Positions 34,892-45,194 of a stretch of DNA of 64,000 nt are shown piece after piece. The position numbers and the translations under genes were made by a program. Below the pieces are notes generated by a model. It searched no databases. It saw nothing but the letters and a program-made list of their open reading frames with translations, and was not told the origin of the DNA. This DNA comes from Bactrocera neohumeralis (Eukaryota > Arthropoda > Insecta > Diptera > Tephritidae): NCBI RefSeq assembly GCF_024586455.1, contig NC_065923.1, positions 40,348,370-40,412,369 of the forward strand, read 5' to 3'. Within the stretch, counting starts at the first letter, position 1. The number at the start of each line of letters is the position of its first letter.

Positions 34892-35976
34892 CTACATAGT
34901 GCCATCCAGCATATCCACAAGGCGCTTGATTTCACGACTAAAAGTAACCAAAAATGTATTCAAAATATTCGCGTTTTATAAGGTAACTTACATCCTTTGA
35001 CCTAGCTGCTCTGTTGGCTTCATGGACTTAGTAATTTCTTCTGTTTTTGCCATTATGGTGTACATGCATTTGATATTAGCATCCATACTGTCGGTAAGTT
35101 TATTTACTGCGTTTTTATGCACCTCCACGTTATCAGCAGTAATTGAAGATATCTACGCAGCGTGTTTTATTATAAAATTTTTAAAATACTTGCAATATAC
35201 TTACTGAATGCAGCAAATTGCAAAGGTTTTCCATCAAATTATCCACTGACGCAGCCAAATATTGCGCTTCGATCTCAATGTCATTTAAAACATTCGCATC
35301 AATTTGAGGTCGCTGAGTTTGTAAGAAACGACGTGTAAGCAAGCCACCGCTCGCATTAGCGGCGGAAGGTGTGCTATTATGTGAAGCATAACTCTGTTGA
35401 TCTGTAGTTCGGAACTTATAGATGAATATAGAACATTACTTCATTTAAACCTACCGCTTCGTATTTTTTCCTCTAGATTATCGGCCACAAAATGTCGCAT
35501 TTCGCCATCTGTACTGGTCGCACCCTCCAACTCGTAGGGAAAAGCTATAACAATAAAAATTGTTGTTTAGAAAAATCAATATTCAGGTTTCTCTTGGTTT
35601 TACAGGAATCGCAGTGCAATGAGTTAGGCCGCATAGGTGTTTTATTATCCTCGTACGAACTGTCTTTGGAGTTTGAATTATCATCCTCATCATCGTATTC
35701 AACACCTGGTTCGCCAATAACGGTGCGTTCGGCTTTATCCCCTTCTGCACTTGCACGTTGTATACGTTCTATCCCTTGTGCGGAAATATCCCTATCTGGA
35801 TATTGTGCAAGAAAAGGAATTTCACTGTATGATGAAGGTTCCATAGCGCTCGGTGGAGTCTTTCTAGTTCTTTGCTTCGTGCGCTCTATTGGACTGTTAT
35901 TGTCGTCTTCTGTTGTGTCTGGTATACCATAGCGTGGTCGGATAGGAATGTCTTGACTTCTACGGGACATTTCCAT
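34892..35976 (-). CDS. BORCS6: BORCS6 (lyspersin) homologue, BORC complex subunit; apparent frameshift in exon 4
   Basis: Five exons on the minus strand: 35976-35604, 35544-35455, 35401-35205, 35154-34992 and 34937-34892, all with GT-AG junctions and introns of about 50-60 bp. The start MEMSRRSQDI is at 35976. The N-terminal 125 residues are hydrophilic, acidic and probably disordered. The conserved C-terminal helical domain is spread over exons 3-5: ANVLNDIEIEAQYLAASVDN, LMENLCNLLHS, ISSITADNVEVHKNAVNK, LTDSMDANIKCMYTIMAKTE and REIKRLVDMLD. Its expected length is about 289 residues. In animals BORCS6 is part of BORC on the lysosome surface, which recruits Arl8 and kinesin to move lysosomes outward. 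In exon 4 the reading frame breaks at a five-T run (35099-35103, + strand), between NAVNK and LTDSM. The exon is 163 nt where 164 or 161 would keep frame, so one base appears lost. All other splice phases agree. Confidence 0.88.
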
Positions 35977-38630
35977 AAAAATAAAAATTTAAATTTATAA
36001 ACACATCTCATTAGTGTTTTCCACAAGAGCACAAATTGATTGATAAATGAAACACAATGTAATCAGCTGATACATAAACAGCTTAACCCGTCAAAATGAC
36101 AAGATTTTCTATTTTTAATCCCAAAATCTTTCATTAAAAATTTTAGACCAATGTGGTATCTTTTTATAAATTTTTAATCCGATCTTTAATATAAATTCTT
36201 TTTTTTATATAATATTTGGGTAAAAATTTAATAAAATATTTTTGATAAGATTATTGGGATTAAAAAATATTTGTTTTACGTGTTATAACATAACAGATAG
36301 AAAAGAATAAAAATAATAATACTACATGATGTTTAACATTAATGTGTATTATAATTTCAAATGTACATATGTATATCGCATATACCTAAGGCCAATATGA
36401 TAAAACCATTTTTCCTTTTAAGGTAACACGTATTTTGTGATCTTCAATAACAATTTTTCTCAGTGTAATCATCAACTTGAAGTTGGCTGCATTTTATTGG
36501 ACATTTATACTTCAGGAGTAATGGCGATATTATTCAACTTGATAACAGACATAAGCGTAAAAGAGACAGGTATAGTGAAATATTATATTGCCATCGTCGC
36601 GTGTTAGGGTTGTGTGCTATAAAATTATTTTGTGAAGGAATTTTGATAGTTTATGATAACTGTTAGTATTTGGAGAATAATTATTGATAATAACTAAGAA
36701 ACTTCATCTTAGAACATTAATATATTTTAAATTTAGACTAGAAGTATTTGAGTGCCATGGATTTGATATATATTTGAATATAATGAAAATACAAATCATA
36801 GTAAATTTATGTATTCAGTACCAGCCAAATACATCTCTGCGTATTTGTGCTAAATTCTTCACAGTTTTGTCGAATCGTCGTTGAGTGTTGGTGAACGTGT
36901 CGCGTGTACGCGTCGTTGGCGTAAATTTAATAAAAATAGTGATGTATATTAATAAAAATATAAGCAGTGCAAAAAAAATATAAAAAGTAACCAAACTGCG
37001 ACATAACGGGCTACATGCACTCTAATTTTAACGTCTATACTAAAATGTATGTACCAATATCTGGCGAAACGTTTGTATAAATAAATTTCGTAACTAGACA
37101 TAAATACTTCTCGGTCGTTCGCGAAGTCGTAGTTCACAAGTTTTCACATTGTAACAAATCGGCCCATAGTTACATTTTGGTTAATTTAGTGAAACAATTG
37201 TGGGAAAATATATATTTATTAAAAAATATATACCAAAAAGTTAGCAGATAAAAATCATTTCGAGTTGATAGCAACGAAAACGAAAAAACATGCTGTTTCA
37301 TTTGTGAAAACAATTGAGATCGCTAGAACAAAGGGAGAAATGCACAGTGCATACGTTTAGAATATAAATAAAAGCCAGCTAAGCGATTACAAAAAATCGT
37401 TAAGCAAAAAAATAAAGTATAAATAAAAACAGTGACGGTCTAATTGCAAATGATTATTTGCATAGCTTCATCCGCTATTCACCAATTTGTGGGTTGAGCT
37501 GGTGCAACGCTGTACGAATCAAATTGTGGACAGGCCAACACCAATGTGTACGTATGCCAAAAAAAACTTTGTACATTTTAACCCTATTTGGGATATTTTT
37601 ATTCTCTTTAAAAGCAGAGTATTTTTAAAATAATGTATATAAAATGCATTAGCAAATATTGTACTAAAAAATATTTTGGGTAACATTTAGATTAGCATCC
37701 CAGGATTTCGGGGATAAAAAAATGGTTGATCACGAAAATATAAAAATTGACAGCTATTTTTACATTGATAATTTGTATATTGTGAGTAACTTTTTCACTT
37801 ATATTGTGCACTTTTCACTTACTAACACTTCACTATAACGTTTCGGTATATTCATTTTTTTAATATTTGTTGTAAATAAAGCTTTATTTTAATTATTTTA
37901 TTTTAGTTACAATTCTCTGCATTCGCGCCGCGCTTCAAAAAAAATAACCATGGCAACCCTTTTCTTATTGTGCTAATCTAAATCCCAGCCAATATTTTTT
38001 AATGTTGGTTTATAGTTTGAATTTATTTTGTGCTTTCACAATCCGTCGGCTTTGTACTAAAAAATTATTTTTCAATGTAGGTTTATAGTTTGAATGTATT
38101 TTGTGCTTTAACAATCCGTCTGCTTTGTAAAAAAAATAGCTATAGGAAAGTAAGATTAGCTGAGAAGTTTTGACTAAAATAAAAATATCACCCCCAAGAT
38201 TAGAAATTGAAATGGGTTTAGCGGATATGGTGGCTAGCATAGCACCCGATTTCGGGATATGTATGAAAAGACGCTCTCCACTTATGTATATTTTTAATGT
38301 AACATCCCTGAAATTTGCGAGCAAAAGGTTGTTTTATCCTAGAAACGTGTTCGATTAATTTCGCATTTAAGTATATTCATTTCAGAGGCTTTTTTTTATA
38401 AATTTTCATTTTCCTTACAAGTGTCTTCACGTAGTTAAGTCATTTTGTTTGAAAAGTCTAATCTAAATTTTTTTTTTTTCGCACAGTTTACAACAATATT
38501 GTTCTTGTTTTCTACTTAAATAAAGGTGTTAAAGCAAATTTTATTGTCTTGTTGTAACGGTTATATAGTTCCTGTTAGGATGGTAAATTGTCTTCGAGGT
38601 CATCTAGCGGTAGGCCCAGGAACGTGCTGT
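35977..38630. other. AT-rich intergenic DNA upstream of BORCS6
   Basis: The BORCS6 promoter should lie just right of 35976. It holds 'aatcagctgata', a possible E-box, near 36060. A TG/CG-richer patch at 36870-36925 and another at 37100-37560 look like 5' untranslated sequence ('ctcggtcgttcgcgaagtcg'), but no coding exon follows. A minus-strand frame at 38010-38324 has no recognisable motif. Confidence 0.4.
38001..38138 (+). repeat. Tandem duplication, 73-bp period
   Basis: The unit 'aatgttggtttatagtttga' with 'caatccgtcggctttgta' at 38001-38073 is repeated at 38074-38138 with a few substitutions. Two units. Confidence 0.85.
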
Positions 38631-38634
38631 TGCA

Positions 38635-39380
38635 GTGTGGTCAAAACATTTGCAACCAAAATCAAATATCAATATGTTTCTAAAATTTTTTTCTTATTAT
38701 TTATTTAGTTATTATTTTAACCTATAACAAAAACAAAGCAATATTCCAGAAGGAATATGAAACGCTAGTATTCTAAACATTTGCAACTGACATTTGTTAT
38801 ATTTTTTGTGTATTTTGCTACTTAACTAAAGGCAAGTTATAACGGTAATCGCATTCCACATAATTAATGGAAAATAAGCCTTTTTTTAATGAAGAATTCC
38901 GCATTAAAGAAAATATAAAAGATCGTAGAAATGGACTTTCGCAAAAAGAAATATCGTTAAAATATTCCATACATAAATCAGCGATTTTCCGTATTATTCA
39001 GATTGAGAACATCCATATTATGGTGGAGGGGTGCTTCTCCGGTAATGTTATTGGTTCATCGTATAACTGACACGATGATAGCTGTAAATTATAGAGATAT
39101 TTTAACTAATCGACTGCATGGAGTTTCCAATGCGATAATGTCCCTATGCACACGTCTAGACTCGTAAAATCGGCACAGTCTCCCGATCAACTCTGTTGAG
39201 AATATGTGGCTGATGGTTAAACGCAAAATAGGCAGTGAAATATTTTGGAATGGTGATGAACTTTTCGCCAAATTGGAAAGGGAATGGAAGATGTGCTGAA
39301 GTTATTAAAAATTATGGCAATGCAACTAAATATTGAACAAATTTTAGAATATTTAAAAGTTGCAAATGTTTTGAAATAAT
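38635..39380 (+). pseudogene. Tc1-like transposon remnant with inverted repeats
   Basis: The frame from 38867 reads MENKPFFNEEFRIKENIKDR then RNGLSQKEISLKYSIHKSAI, the N-terminal paired-like helix-turn-helix of a Tc1-type transposase. After an internal deletion, sequence at 39150-39290 reads SPDQLC-ENMWLMVKRKIGS and LFAKLEREWKMC, matching the NPIENxW region near the third catalytic residue. The 16-mer TCAAAACATTTGCAAC at 38641-38656 is the exact complement of the sequence at 39359-39374. A second, partial copy of this motif is at 38776-38787. Most of the catalytic domain is missing. Confidence 0.7.
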
Positions 39381-39499
39381 AATAATATATATAATAAAGA
39401 ATGTGTATATATAAATAAAGGAATACTTTATCAAATCAAAATCAAAAATTAAATAAAATAGTCATCATGTTTGCAAATGCACGAAGTTCGCGCACTGCA

Positions 39500-39840
39500 T
39501 CGACACTGCACCGGACTGATAGTTCATGGCCTCAACCAAAAACCATTATGTGAAAGGACGTTCCTCGTAGTGTTGGATTTGTCAAAAGCCTTGCAGCCTT
39601 TGACAGTCAACCACAGAACACTACTTTAAGACATCGAACAATCCTCGTTCCCTCCAGGGTTAAAGAGGTTGAGCTATGTACCTGAACGGTCGGCAATCAT
39701 TCGTTCTGTTTCGGGATAAAAATTCCAAATTGAGAAGAATTAAACAGGGGTTCCGCAAAGTGGTATCCTCCCCCCATTGCTTTTAGATCGACGTCTCAAA
39801 AGCAAGCTTTTAATTACAGACAGAGAGATTTTGCTAAATC
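39500..39840 (+). mobile_element. Jockey-clade reverse-transcriptase fragment
   Basis: The translation reads LTGLIVHGLNQKPLCERTFL then VVLDLSKALQPLTVNHRTLL, where the motif A 'LDLSKAFDTVNH' has a short insertion. It continues IKQGVPQSGILPPL-like text (motif B, QGxPQGxxLSPLL) near 39745. It is broken by stops and frameshifts, and no YADD motif is seen in frame. Confidence 0.75.
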
Positions 39841-40430
39841 GTCTCAGCTCGTCATGTTGATCATTTATACATACAAAATTTATAGACTGCAATTGATCTT
39901 CCTACAAACTTCGTGGTGAACTTAATAATATCGCACCCTAAATACAAAAGGGTCACAACTCAAAATACTAAGATTCAGGAGAGACGAAAAACGTTTTATG
40001 TAAAAATTATTGCAATATTTAAAGAAAATATTGTGCCATCATGAAATAATACAACATTGAAGAAGGTTCTGCTATATTTTTTTCAATTTTATATTATATT
40101 TGCGAAAATAAAACAAAATTTTGATTTATGACTCTTTAACTGAAATTTTTTCGATTAACTAGTTAGTTTCTTAAGTTGTGCCTTTTTAACTGATAAAATG
40201 TTTTAATTTGATAAGTTTCCTAACCGCCGACTGAATAGAAGAATAAGAATAATAAGAAAATCACAGAAGTGATGATATGTATGTTTTTATTTAATTATTT
40301 CTATTTTGAAATAAAGCTTTATTCATTTCAATAACACATATGTATGTATCAAAGTAGCACAAAGTAGAAATCAAAATAGTTCACTATATTAAAAAAGAAA
40401 ATCTTCAAAAGTTTACGTTTTTAAATGCCA
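39841..40430. other. AT-rich spacer, nothing identified
   Basis: No coding signal between the jockey scrap and the end of the DDE-like pseudogene. Confidence 0.4.
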
Positions 40431-40436
40431 TTGAAA

Positions 40437-42125
40437 CTATGTAATAAATAAATGTTTGTAATATGACTCATAAAAGTTTTTTGGAATATGATTTTTATCC
40501 ACCAGTTCCTTTATGTCCTTTTGCTTTATTTGTGGAAGCGAAAGCCTTCCCGAATAAATGGCACATAAGCTAAAAATATTATTGTTAAAAAATGTTTTAT
40601 GTTTTTAAAAACAGCGAAATAAAGTAAAGCCATTTGTTTTATGCTTCTCAATTCTTACTTGATGCAACTCCAAGGCTTTAAGTTGTTTCTTAAACACACT
40701 TCCTGAAAGTCGATATCTTTATAAGATGTTTTATAAAAAATGAATGTGGGTTTTCTTTATTGACTTAAGAAAACTTTAATATCACGCCATATAACTTTCT
40801 GATTGCCTTTATTTGTAGAAAAATTGTGACCCCACTCTTCTTGAAGAGACTTTAAATCCTAAAACGCTTCATATGACAATTCTCGAACTTTATATGGGGG
40901 GCCAGTCTTTTTTGCAGTTGCTATTAGACTTGTGTATTGGTCTGGCGTATCAATGGGATTACTACTTAAATGCCTTTTTACTTGCTTCTCAATAACGCTG
41001 TGCACATTGTCTCCTTCATTTTGAGAATGACCTTTAATAAGGTATTTATGCGTAATACTTTTCAGATTATACTTATGTACAGCATATGCATACATTGAAA
41101 GAATGTACTTATTTTTTTGCTGTTCACAGCAGTTATCGGAATAAAAAATGATATCTAAATCTTGAGCATTTTTCGCCTTTTGTACCAGATTTTCGATATA
41201 TAAAAGCACACAGGTGCCGATCTCATTACTCAAACGTTTTCCTTGTACTTCAGTCCAAAAAAAAAACATTCTACATATTTGGCTCTGAGGTCATTTACGG
41301 TAAAATTGTTACAGTTAATTTTACTTTTGTTGTAAAAACAAGAGGTAAGGCCTTTTGGCAATGGTAAAACAGCCTGTAAGTCATACACAGCTACATTGTT
41401 TTTTTTTCTTATCTCCATCTTTTTCGGTTCTGCATAGCTCCTTTTCTTCGTGGTATGTGTTGTAAGCTTGCACCAAATCTCTTTTTCCATTTTCATCAGC
41501 ATTTAGGAAAGAGTCGCAGACAACGCATTGATCTTTTTTTGGTTTGAAAAAAGCAATGTTGAATTCTGTGTTGAATATAAAACAAAATTTTACTCCCAAA
41601 CTCCAAATTTTCAGCTTCACGAGATTCTTTGTAGTCGGGGTATAGATTTGCTATACTTTTACTGCTTTCAATGAACTCGCGAGAAGTTTTAGCACGTAAA
41701 TAATGCGACTCGATTCTTGGAATATTTTGAATAAATTCTCTCATACTGTTTTTGATTTCTGGGCTTACTGTAATATGATTATCATGCTTTCCACGAAGAT
41801 CCAGCTCAATGAAACCACGTTCGTCCTTCGTTTTTATAACTGTTCGTATAACTTTGTCATTTATGTCAAGGGTTGCTTTAAAAAAAGTCTTACACACTCT
41901 AATAGTCTTTGAGTTGAGCTCAAAGAAAAAAGCATTATTAAGTTTGCGAAGCCCAACTGTACAGATGTATCTGTATTTCGGTTTAATTTCTTTCATATGC
42001 CTGGCTATAAGCTCTCTCTGTCTTTGCAAGTCACTGCACCCCCAATATTTTTTAAATATTTCAAGGCGCATCGATTCGGAAATTAGTTCATTGCATCGAA
42101 GTCGGCACTTTCCTCCGCAGGGTGG
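40437..42125 (-). pseudogene. Decayed intron-bearing copy of a multicopy insect DDE/RNase H-like protein family
   Basis: On the minus strand, a Cys-rich N-terminal block (CIRPPCGGKCRLRCNELI, near 42110) leads into SMRLEIFKKYWGCSDLQRQR, then FFKATLDINDKVIRTVIK, then IESHYLRAKTSREFIESSKS. After a frame change come FNIAFFKPKKDQCVVCDSFL and later FYSDNCCEQQKNKYILSMYA with YLIKGHSQNEGDNVHSVIEK. The SDNCxxQ and GHSxxEGDxxHS blocks look like the core of an RNase H-fold nuclease. I know this architecture from many uncharacterised, multicopy insect proteins that are probably transposon-derived. An 89-bp intron (40570-40658) joins to the last exon YSGRLSLPQIKQKDIKELVD, with a stop at 40437. Decay is shown by frame changes near 41580, 41400 and 41260 and in-frame stops at 40859-40861 and 40757-40759. 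Confidence 0.7.
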
Positions 42126-43450
42126 CCTTATACACCTGGCATTTACTTATTTTTTCGACTTGGAAAGTGATGTATAAGAGGCTCCAGAGTTTCTTAAAGA
42201 TTTTTGTTTCTGTTATTTCTTGTTTTGATATGTATGTATGTATATCTAGAAAGTGTTCTCTTCCTACTTAATCTTTTTATATCTTCTTCTTCTTCTTCTT
42301 CTTCTTCTTCAGGGTATAAAAAATTATGTCTCGAGTTGTGTTTACGAAAGTCCAACTTAAAAAAGAAACGAATCTGCAAATAAACGTAAAAATTGTTAAT
42401 TTAAATAATTTGAATTGAAATAAATCTGTAATTTTAATGTCCGGTCATTCATAAGTCCATCATATGTACATATGTACATCTATACTTATTTATTTGTAAA
42501 TGTGTAAGCTTAAGCTGATGAGGTTAATTGATAACTGAAAGAACATTAAATGTAGATATGTTAATATGTAAATATATATTGTGAACACCCTGATTTTATG
42601 TGTGAGATGGGCCGAACAATTTTAGTTACGGCAACAGCAACTGAAAATGCATGACAAACGACGAGTCATCTCTATTTTTCTATAGGGAGCCAATGTGTTT
42701 ACGAAATATTTCGAATGTTAGCCGTCAAAGTACCCTTTCTTAGCAATTTTTCAACTAACAAATTTCTCTTCCATATGTTTTCTATGCTAACTCTCTTTGG
42801 TAAGAAGTGATTTTTCCTCACTAGTGACAATTTTCACCATTTCATTCAAAGTGTTCCTAATAAGCAAAATACTTAAGTGTCCTCTGCCCACACTATTGCC
42901 ACGTCCATTCAGTGTTGTCTGTGCAAACAGAAATATTAAATATATACATACATATGTACATGCTTACTTTCATATACATACATATTTGGGTAGATTTGTA
43001 TCAAGCGGGCTTATGGGGGAGACACACTCAATGATTTTGCAGGTAATTTTTTTTACTTTGTTTTGCTTGTTCCCGGCCGCTGTTTGGCGTATATCTTACG
43101 CCATTCACGCCACGCTGTCAATGCGCCGATGTCCCGATTTCATTGAGTGAAAGCAATGCCGCGCCGAAGGATTTACACATAGTGTGGGTGTCAGGCAGCT
43201 GCGCTAGTTGTGATGATGTGGAGGTGTCGCTCGCTGCTAACTTGAATTTCCTGGTATTGACTAGTTGCTGTTGTTGTACGGTTTTCGGCTGCAAATGCTG
43301 ACGCTTGGGGAAAACCAATTTCTTTTCCTTTATCACTCTCTGACGACTCACTTGTCCTCCAGTGCTCTGGGGACAAAAGTTTGTACAAAGTTGTGCGGAT
43401 ATTCAAAGAGAAAATTTTTATTTTGTTTCTCTTTTCTTTCTTCTCTTTTT
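42126..43450. other. Intergenic DNA with TTC repeat
   Basis: No supported gene. GC-richer sequence at 43060-43340 has overlapping frames on both strands without motifs. Confidence 0.4.
42282..42310 (+). repeat. (TCT)n microsatellite
   Basis: About nine uninterrupted TCT units, followed directly by CAGGGTATAAAA. The RTE-like copies in the window end in the same GAA/TTC type of tail, so this could be the expanded tail of a lost LINE copy. Confidence 0.9.
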
Positions 43451-43530
43451 GATTTCTATACTCGCAACATGTTGCACAAGAGTATCACAGTTCAATTAAC
43501 CTAACGGTTGTTTTGAACACAGTGAATCAG
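43451..43530 (+). repeat. Family A 5'-end fragment
   Basis: 'tatactcgcaacatgttgca', 'gagtatcacagttcaattaa' and 'cctaacggttgttttgaac' match the 5' end of the short family A copy at 17018. The rest of the element is not seen. Confidence 0.5.
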
Positions 43531-43848
43531 TCGTGAACATATAGGGTTATGTATACATATAGATTTTCCCATAGTTCCTAGGTGGAACGCAGGTCCTAAG
43601 GTTACACTGAATAATAAATGGATGCACTTGTTATTTGGAATTCTTGTGAAATTGATGTATAAATAGGGGGATGAAACATAAAACACGTTTAGTTACATAT
43701 TCGTATTGTCTTAAATTTGACTTCACAATAAATAAATTAAAAATCCAAAAACAAAAGTTAACTTTCGATTCCAGCTGATCTTAAGCCCCCATTTTAATCC
43801 TAGTTTCATCGTGTTTTGTTTATTTTGTATTGCATTTTATACTCTTGC

Positions 43849-44600
43849 AACACCTTGTAATTATAATAACGGTCGTTTGTAACACCTAAATCTAATCGAG
43901 ACAGATACAGAGTTACGCCCGTTACGCCAAAACATATAAAAACCGGGTCAATTCCGGTAACGTCTTGGTGAAGTGCGCTTGCGTACCTTCGTTCCGTTAC
44001 AAGTCAAACTTCTACTTATCCAGAATCGAACCCGACATATCAAATATATGTCCAGGCAACGAGTCCCCGCTTGACATTAACCAACTCTTTGCATCACAGC
44101 TATGACAACTTATCTGAATCTTACCCATATTATGGGGAATAGATAACCATTACAACAACAACAACAACATTCAAACCTCTTATTTGGTACGGGGAATCGA
44201 AATATGGAGTGGCATTTGTGGTTAACAATTTTTTTAGAAAAGACCCGTGGCTCCGCCTAATAGTTTTGAAGTATACATATATCTCTAAAACCTCTAAAGA
44301 TAAATCCTTAGAACTAGTTCTTCTAACATCTTCTCATACTCCCCATGGAAAAAAATTAAGTCAGATGGTAACCACGCTCAGTCCTCATATAACGGTTATG
44401 TTGAAAAGGTCTACCAATGTACCTGGCACGGAATATCTGCATAAAACTTACTTAACAATGTTAGGTAAAAATTAGCATCGTCCCTTCGTCGAACAAATAT
44501 TAAATATCTCGTGGTCTACATGACCGACAGAAACAAAATTTGGTGCATAACATTTTTATGTTAGCAACGGGGGAAAGAGGGACTAAAATCACGCCTGCTT
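43849..44600 (+). repeat. Dispersed repeat family A, copy split by a jockey tail
   Basis: The 5' end ('tatactcttgcaacaccttg', 'taacacctaaatctaatcga') runs to about 43935. The element resumes at about 44169 with 'cctcttatttggtacgggga' and continues to a 'aatcacgcctgcttcc' motif near 44600. The intervening 230 bp are a jockey 3' fragment. Confidence 0.6.
43936..44168 (+). mobile_element. Jockey-clade LINE 3' end with (AAC)n tail
   Basis: It contains 'cagaatcgaacccgacatat', 'aaatatatgtccaggcaacg' and ends in 'attacaacaacaacaacaac'. The same text occurs in the jockey fragments at 45.8 and 53.9 kb. The AAC tail marks the 3' end of a LINE insertion. Confidence 0.65.
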
Positions 44601-44824
44601 CCGGAATAGCAAAATTTAAATTCCTTCCTGAACAAATCTGTCTTCAAAGTGTGATATTTCTTACCCAAAAATGGTCGAAGAAATTGGATAATAAATCTTG
44701 AAGCCCGCCAGATACCGAATGTGTGAAAAAAACAATTTTTTTTTACCACTTTTTTTGCTGTATAGTATAGCATACTATAGTAGGTAGGTAGGAGTGCAGC
44801 CCTATCGGGCTCAATTATTACTAT

Positions 44825-45170
44825 AGTAATGGGTTGTCAAAAAAGTCTTGCGGTATTTTTATTGAATTTTATTTTTTTTTTTATTGAAATAGAAATGAAT
44901 TTTTGATGACTCATGCCCAGCTCTTGACCGATGCTACGGCTGCTACTATGCCGGTCTCTTTCGACCATTTCAGCGATTTTATCGCAATTTTCAACGACAG
45001 GCCTTCCGGAGCGTGGCGCATCTTCGACCACCTCTACACCAGAACGAAAACGTTGAAACCATCATTGTGCGGTTTAAATGGAAACTGTATCGGGTCCATA
45101 AACTGCACAAATTTTATTGGCGGCTTGAGATGCATTTTTGCCTTTATCGTAGTGATACTGTAAAATATGT
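44825..45170 (-). pseudogene. Mariner fragment, N-terminal half with one terminal repeat (lineage 7)
   Basis: On the minus strand, KGKNASQAANKICAVYGPDT then QRFRSGVEVVEDAPRSGRPV and VENCDKIAEMVERDRHSSSR with SIGQELGMSH give the bipartite helix-turn-helix of a mariner transposase (45150-44890). Immediately after this, at 44829-44855, comes 'gggttgtcaaaaaagtcttg', a mariner-type terminal repeat. The whole catalytic domain has therefore been deleted. Confidence 0.8.
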
Positions 45171-45194
45171 AAAATAAAGAAGACCCCCTAAAAG

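Noticed and set aside
35492..35932. 146-codon + frame
   Set aside because: It is the antisense shadow of BORCS6 exon 1.
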